From the NCBI GenBank assembly GCA_029881775.1, contig JAOULY010000114.1, forward strand, positions 1-6,502: a DNA stretch of 6,502 nt, in the 5' to 3' direction. Below, one piece after another: positions 3,801 to 6,502 of the stretch. Position 1 is the first letter of the stretch. Every line of letters begins with the position of its first letter. Below the pieces are notes generated by a model that was not told where the DNA came from, ran no database searches, and worked only from the letters and a program-made list of their open reading frames with translations. The stretch comes from Gammaproteobacteria bacterium. GTDB taxonomy: Bacteria; Pseudomonadota; Gammaproteobacteria; UBA9214. A program made the position numbers and the translations under genes.

Positions 3801-6502
3801 ATTATCCGGAGCAGCGTAAGTATTGGTCGTCAGCTTGCTGTAGGCCACGCCGCCAGCCGCAGTGGTCGTAACAGAAATACTCGCCGGATTACCATAATTG
3901 CCGCCCTGGCTCACGTCATAGACTGTATCGATTTGTACGGCCTTGACCAGCGCGCCGGCCGCACCACTGGCAGGTACGTCATAACTGCGCTGCACACTGC
4001 GGCCGGTGTAGGGAAACACAATACCGCTATGGCCGTTAATATCCGCGACTGCATCCAGCGTGTTGTCAGTCTCATCGATCACCGTGCCGTTATATATACG
4101 ACGGCTTGACTCGACCATACCCGTATACGGGAAGTCCTGGCGGAACGTCGTCACGGTATCAATACCCGTCTGCGGATCCGAGCTCGTTACTTCGCGAAAA
4201 CCCGACAGGCCACGCCCCTGCAAGTGCAACTTCGCGCCTGCATAGCTGTATCCCGTAACATACTGGCCACCTGCACCGTCATCAATGCCGGTTTGACTGA
4301 CAACGTTAAACGGTGCCAGAAAATCCTGCATGGGAAACACGGCCTGCGTACCTTTCGTGTATACCGATGAATCGGACAAAGGCCGGTAGGTAACACGCGT
4401 TGTAACACCCATCCCGTTTGTGATGCCCTGCAACTGGTCTGGCACAACACCCTTGCGCAAGTGTACATTCCAGACACCGCCATAGGCCGACACAACATCC
4501 TGCATGCCATCGCCATTGACATCCATTACGCGGGTATTTGCATAGCCATTGTCAGGAAGCTGCGTATCAATATCCGTGAAACCACTGCCGGTAGACTGGT
4601 AAACGTGCCAGCTCGGACCCTTGGGATAAAGGATGTCCATCCATCCATCGAGGTTGTAGTCAGTCTGTACTGCATATTGCCTGTTCACACTGCTCATACC
4701 CGTGTCCAGGGGGGTGTCCCCGAGTCCGGTCCCTTTATTGAGCGCGATCGACCAGGGGCCATTGAAATCCATTCCGCTCCCACTGCCGACCAGGTCCTGC
4801 AAGCCATCACCATTAACATCACCAAACAACGCGCCCACACCAATGGCCGTGGCATAACAGTTTGCCCTGTCAGTCGTGAACTCGTACCGCGCCTGGTTGT
4901 TTACATTATGCAAATAGAACCAGCCACATATCCCGTAGCCGATTGAGACCGGCACCAGCAAATCGGATACACCGTTATTGTTATAGTCAAAGACTCGCTG
5001 CTGATAAGAAATACCAACAACTTCTGTATCGATTGCAGGATCAAACCCGGCTGCCGTATTTTTATGAAAATGATAGGTTAGATAGGGTATGGCCTGAGAC
5101 ATTGCCATCATGATAATGTCCTGGCGTCCGTCACCGTCAAAGTCGATAACATCCGGACTGTTATTGTAACCCTCCCCACTGAACACACCTTGCATTCGCA
5201 CCAGGCCATTACTCCCGGACTGCAACAGGTCCCAGTCATTACCCGGGCGGGGCACCAGAAGGTCGGTCAAACCATCGCTATTGTAGTCAATCGGCAGGGA
5301 TTTGTCGGGATAGCTACCGGTCGTTGCAATGCCGGTATTTTCAGCCGCCAGCAACCCCGTCGCATCACCATAATGTACCCACCACCAGCCGCTATGCGGG
5401 ACCAGCAGGTCCTGCCTGCCGTCGCCATTAACATCCAGCACTTGCGCATTGGCGTTGCCGCTGCTGGTGCTCCCGGATGTCGTTCCAGACATGTAGCCCG
5501 GGGCTCCATCCGTCCAGGAAAACCTGATCGGCAAGGTACAAACGGCATCTGCGACCGACGAATCGCACTCGGTGATACTTTGCAGGCGTGAAACACCGGA
5601 TATTGGTCCAGCGTCGTATGACAAGCGGTATTCCCTTACCACGCGCGCTCCTTCATACGCCCTGATTCGGTCCAGGCGCTGCGTGCTGGCAACACTTCGG
5701 CCACCCACGTAAGCGGAAGAAATATCCTGGCGTGTCGCATATTCCAGCTGCACCCTGTTATCAGCAACCAGTCCGGCAGCGTCGTTACCGGTGTAGGCAA
5801 GCTCAACAGGATAATGTTCGCCCGCTGCCGTATCTTCGAAGTATTTCAGGACAAGATAGTTGCCAACCCGGTCCTCGATCCGGTTCGCTGCCCACGTCAG
5901 CGCCACCCCGCCCTGCGGATCGAAGCGGGCATCTGCTGTAGTCCCGTATTCGATTTGCTGGCCGGAGCGGGTCCACACCTTGAATGAGTCCGGCGAAACA
6001 CCCGAACCGTACGATACAACCCGGGCGAATGACTCAATTTCGGTCCTGTATTCAGTCCCGTTAGCGCCATATATACCCCCGTTAATCGCAACCAGGCGTT
6101 GGCCATCAAGGCAAAAACGGTCATTGGCATCCAGGTTCACGCTTCCGTTACTGCCATCCCGGGCAATCGTCTTTGCACAGCGTGTAATCGCTGACATACC
6201 ACCCAGTGACCAGCCCCTGCCGAGTGGTCCATTACCGGCCCGGCTGCTGTAATTCAGCGACAGGCCGGGCGTCATGCCGGCCGTTCCGGGCGGCACGACA
6301 ATCGGTATCGAATAACTTGCCGCACCGGATGGGTCGACATCGAAGGTGCCGGCGATTGTACCCACAGCTGTAACCGTGGTCGGTGCGGACTGATTCCCTG
6401 AGGCATCACGCACTGCAACCGTTGCAACACGACGGGTATTTCCCGCACTTGCAGAGAAATGGAAACTGCCATCCTGGTTCGCAGTTGCCTGTTTCACTGC
6501 GC
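399..6502 (-). CDS. SpvB / FG-GAP / TcdB-middle / RHS-core polymorphic toxin with C-terminal lipase-like tip (5' partial)
   Basis: Very large surface or secreted toxin-delivery protein; 2033 complete codons are visible and the frame is still open at the window edge, so the true start lies upstream. Residues here are numbered from the GTG at 6497, which is probably internal. Order: Ig-like remnant 1-45, SpvB 46-330, seven Ca-binding-like FG-GAP/VCBS repeats 355-667, TcdB-middle-like 680-830, at least 16 YD/RHS repeats about 955-1615, RHS core 1618-1730 ending NNNPLSFTDPSG, hydrophobic linker 1732-1812, variable tip to 2032. The tip has GHSLG (Ser1950), TGDPVN (Asp1991) and FKHD (His2016), a plausible Ser-Asp-His triad. 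In known families, TcB (SpvB plus TcdB-middle) and TcC (RHS core plus toxin) form a hollow shell around the toxin; here both lie in one chain. The gene overlaps a downstream lipoprotein gene by 10 bases. The RHS/SpvB class is certain; the lipase activity is inferred from motifs. Confidence 0.95.
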   Translation of the reverse strand, partial: AVKQATANQDGSFHFSASAGNTRRVATVAVRDASGNQSAPTTVTAVGTIAGTFDVDPSGAASYSIPIVVPPGTAGMTPGLSLNYSSRAGNGPLGRGWSLGGMSAITRCAKTIARDGSNGSVNLDANDRFCLDGQRLVAINGGIYGANGTEYRTEIESFARVVSYGSGVSPDSFKVWTRSGQQIEYGTTADARFDPQGGVALTWAANRIEDRVGNYLVLKYFEDTAAGEHYPVELAYTGNDAAGLVADNRVQLEYATRQDISSAYVGGRSVASTQRLDRIRAYEGARVVREYRLSYDAGPISGVSRLQSITECDSSVADAVCTLPIRFSWTDGAPGYMSGTTSGSTSSGNANAQVLDVNGDGRQDLLVPHSGWWWVHYGDATGLLAAENTGIATTGSYPDKSLPIDYNSDGLTDLLVPRPGNDWDLLQSGSNGLVRMQGVFSGEGYNNSPDVIDFDGDGRQDIIMMAMSQAIPYLTYHFHKNTAAGFDPAIDTEVVGISYQQRVFDYNNNGVSDLLVPVSIGYGICGWFYLHNVNNQARYEFTTDRANCYATAIGVGALFGDVNGDGLQDLVGSGSGMDFNGPWSIALNKGTGLGDTPLDTGMSSVNRQYAVQTDYNLDGWMDILYPKGPSWHVYQSTGSGFTDIDTQLPDNGYANTRVMDVNGDGMQDVVSAYGGVWNVHLRKGVVPDQLQGITNGMGVTTRVTYRPLSDSSVYTKGTQAVFPMQDFLAPFNVVSQTGIDDGAGGQYVTGYSYAGAKLHLQGRGLSGFREVTSSDPQTGIDTVTTFRQDFPYTGMVESSRRIYNGTVIDETDNTLDAVADINGHSGIVFPYTGRSVQRSYDVPASGAAGALVKAVQIDTVYDVSQGGNYGNPASISVTTTAAGGVAYSKLTTNTYAAPDNVNWVLDRLTGSSVQHAGTGQQAITKTSGFSYYPNGLLSEEIIEPNAGSSSPLYLRTAYEYDVFGNKTRVNVTGLKDYDSSQGTETRTTETQYDSKGRFPLWTLNALNHRETYVHDSRFGTRASLTGPNGLTTSWIHDSFGRRVKEVRADGTVTTWSYDFCNSSDCPNGGFIETVTTSGSSPIRTYRDSLQRVIRTETVGLDGALIHQDTGYDNRGNVASKTRPYFAATGQMQVSRFTFDELNRPVREAAPDGGLVEYVYTGFVRNTHRHHVNGDYDQHDTRRNNAIDQLVQVIDDQGGSKFYSYDASGNLTAVSDTLDPAQGTVVTGTAYDLRGRKTGMDDPDLGRWEYKYNAFGELVWQKDAKNQVVTMAYDRLGRMVMRSAPEGNSTWIYDSATGGVGKLASVSYAGSGHSKVLAYDGLGRLITEASDIDAESFRLSYSYDGFSRRQTVTFPSGFIVRNVYNSHGHLTEVRDAANDTAYWTATASDAEGHVTSETLGNGLHTLRGYEPANGSLKTISTGVGTGSNVQYLEYAFDALGNLRQRQDHNQTLNETFVYDSLNRLTSAAIATVGVRTYGYDATGNILNKSDFGDGYTYGSGTAGPHAVTEVRNGATSLATYSYDANGNMVSGDGRNITWTSFNKADTIQKGGTTLNFYYDADHNRVKQVNDTKTLYYLRSGAHYEKLIDGTDVTHTHYINAGGRNVAIYTQKSDNTDETRYLHSDHLGSTDVITDENRQIVERQSFSPFGSRRGVDWGSSTSVLAGIKMHRGFTGHEQLDDVGIIHMNGRLYDPKLGRFLSPDVQVQYPDQTQSFNRYTYVNNNPLSFTDPSGYGFFSKLWKKVRRVVAVVVAVVAAAWTLGFTALLTGNIYAAWAAAGFVGGFTFGAIATGDIGSAFRYGLTGAQVGLAIVSVYKALSGFATRARHLFDLASRPLGSFGGPDVAAIHLAQDVAYQYANYFKRRLVSEFAEKNNISTAKLNTALLATSFSGNILVGSRYKPQTNRIVGFDNRGGVGWAFDAVDTVLVYQGIPSASGWHYAFSGNPGAALSGHSLGAAEVHNLVGLGFASSGSAASLPFGNVAPSGVDVTLSTGDPVNLFGFGKLMNWRARVVNGGFFKHDRCSTYPAFIDGALCN
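415..420 (-). promoter_or_regulatory. Weak Shine-Dalgarno-like AGATGG before the lipoprotein GTG
   Basis: AGATGG lies six bases upstream of the GTG at 408, inside the last codons of the toxin gene. It is a poor match to the AGGAGG consensus. With the 10-base stop/start overlap, expression of the lipoprotein probably depends on ribosomes finishing the toxin gene. No promoter or terminator is visible between the two genes, so one transcript is expected. Confidence 0.35.
1062..1304 (-). other. Hydrophobic pre-toxin linker (possible membrane segments)
   Basis: Residues 1732-1812 start with a basic patch (KLWKKVRR), then VVAVVVAVVAAAWTLGFTALL, a second hydrophobic run AAWAAAGFVGGFTFGAIA and a third, weaker one (GAQVGLAIVS). 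Two transmembrane-capable helices with glycine-rich turns are likely. Similar hydrophobic segments often follow the RHS core and may help the tip cross or insert into a target membrane. That role is inference. Confidence 0.65.
1308..1646 (-). other. RHS repeat-associated core domain with DPSG junction
   Basis: Residues 1618-1730 carry the conserved blocks YLHSDHLGSTDVITD, RGFTGHEQLDDVGIIHMNGR, LYDPKLGRFLSPD, QSFNRYTYVNNNPLSFTDPSG. In characterised Rhs/TcC proteins this core plugs the shell and its conserved aspartates cut the chain just after the DPxG motif, releasing the tip inside the cocoon. Here the residue after DPSG is Tyr, where Leu is common. Conserved core ends and variable tip begins at about base 1307. 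Confidence 0.95.
1653..3635 (-). repeat. YD / RHS repeat array
   Basis: At least 16 degenerate copies of the YD unit (YxYDxxGN/Rxxxxxx) lie in residues about 955-1615. Examples are YEYDVFGNKTRV, YSYDASGNLTAV, YDRLGRMVMR, YDGLGRLITEA, YGYDATGNILNK and YSYDANGNMVS. Such repeats wind into the beta-sheet shell that encloses the toxin in TcC, Rhs and teneurin structures. The copies have diverged in protein sequence and are not DNA-level tandem repeats. Confidence 0.95.
4008..4460 (-). other. TcdB-toxin middle-region-like segment
   Basis: Residues about 680-830 follow directly on the last FG-GAP blade and include LQGITNGMGVTTRVTYRPLS, then FPMQDFLAPFNVVSQTG, TGYSYAGAKLHLQGRGLSGF. These are hallmarks of the 'insecticide toxin TcdB middle' regions found between SpvB/FG-GAP and RHS repeats: a strand pairing before 'p..vV...', a 'Y.Y.ga..h..grg..GF' segment and a change to YD repeats. 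Recognition is by pattern, and the exact boundaries are soft. Confidence 0.8.
4497..5435 (-). repeat. Seven FG-GAP/VCBS repeats with DxNxDGxxD calcium-loop motifs
   Basis: Loop motifs start at residues 355 (DVNGDGRQD), 404 (DYNSDGLTD), 452 (DFDGDGRQD), 504 (DYNNNGVSD), 560 (DVNGDGLQD), 613 (DYNLDGWMD) and 659 (DVNGDGMQD), spaced 46-56 residues apart. Most are followed by a hydrophobic strand such as LLVP or IIMM. Seven such blades are consistent with a beta-propeller, as in the TcB subunit and integrin-like FG-GAP proteins. The fourth motif has Asn instead of Asp at position 5 and may bind calcium less well. Confidence 0.9.
5508..6362 (-). other. SpvB-type domain (Salmonella plasmid virulence B / TcB N-terminal)
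   Basis: Residues 46-330 open with GTFDVDPSGAASYSIPI, then PPGTAGMTPGLSLNYSS and GPLGRGWSLGGMSAITRC. This is the characteristic SpvB start: a beta strand 'G.f.V...GaatYsiPI.vPpG..g..P.LsL.Ys', then 'G.lG.GWsL.g.s.I.Rc'. The family forms part of the shell in Tc-toxin B subunits. The boundary at about residue 330 is approximate, set just before the first FG-GAP repeat. Confidence 0.93.
6363..6502 (-). other. C-terminal end of a probable bacterial Ig-like domain (cut by window edge)
   Basis: The first visible residues read DGSFHFSASAG, then VATVAVRDASGNQSAP and TVTAV. This alternating beta pattern with a D-A-S-G-N-x-S turn is typical of the last strands of bacterial Ig-like repeats in secreted proteins. 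It implies more Ig-like sequence, and perhaps a signal peptide, upstream of the window. The GTG at 6497 is internal to this fold and is an unlikely true start. Confidence 0.55.

Noticed and set aside
6495..6497. GTG at 6497 as the true start of the large protein
   Set aside because: The frame continues upstream to the window edge (GCA before the GTG), no ribosome binding site can be seen and the sequence starts inside an Ig-like fold, so the gene begins outside the window.

Overview
The window is coding almost from end to end on the minus strand and holds two adjacent genes, both cut by the window edges. The larger (399-6502) is a giant polymorphic-toxin protein of the SpvB / FG-GAP (VCBS) / TcdB-middle / RHS type; at least 2033 residues lie in the window and its N-terminus lies beyond base 6502. 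The smaller (1-408) begins in the last codons of the toxin gene with a 10-base overlap. It encodes a probable lipoprotein whose 3' end lies before base 1. No RNA gene, CRISPR array, insertion sequence or convincing plus-strand gene was seen.

Reading 5'->3' on the minus strand, the large protein has: the end of what looks like a bacterial Ig-like domain (6363-6502); an SpvB domain (5508-6362); seven DxNxDGxxD-type FG-GAP/VCBS repeats (4497-5435); a TcdB-middle-like segment (4008-4460); a long run of YD/RHS repeats (1653-3635); the RHS-associated core ending in the DPSG junction motif (1308-1646); a hydrophobic pre-toxin linker (1062-1304); and a C-terminal tip (to 399). The tip carries a GHSLG nucleophile elbow followed by an Asp and a His in the order expected of an alpha/beta-hydrolase (lipase-like) catalytic triad. 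The SpvB and TcdB-middle parts are those of a TcB subunit and the RHS core plus variable tip are those of a TcC subunit, so a whole BC-type cocoon appears to be fused in one chain.

Working model (inference): the RHS shell encloses a lipase-like toxin that is released at the DPSG junction and attacks membrane lipids of a target cell. The overlapping downstream gene, with a lipoprotein signal peptide, lies where polymorphic-toxin immunity genes normally lie. A membrane-anchored periplasmic protein is what would be needed against a periplasm-acting lipase; immunity proteins of type VI lipase effectors are often of this kind. The toxin/immunity pairing is not proven here.

The domain set and the lipobox point to a Gram-negative bacterium, most likely a proteobacterium. 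Hand counts in sample segments give about 50-60% GC for the shell, about 40% for the lipoprotein gene and about 37-42% for part of the toxin tip (781-960). This fits the usual pattern of a conserved shell with an exchangeable tip and immunity cassette. I cannot name a genus.
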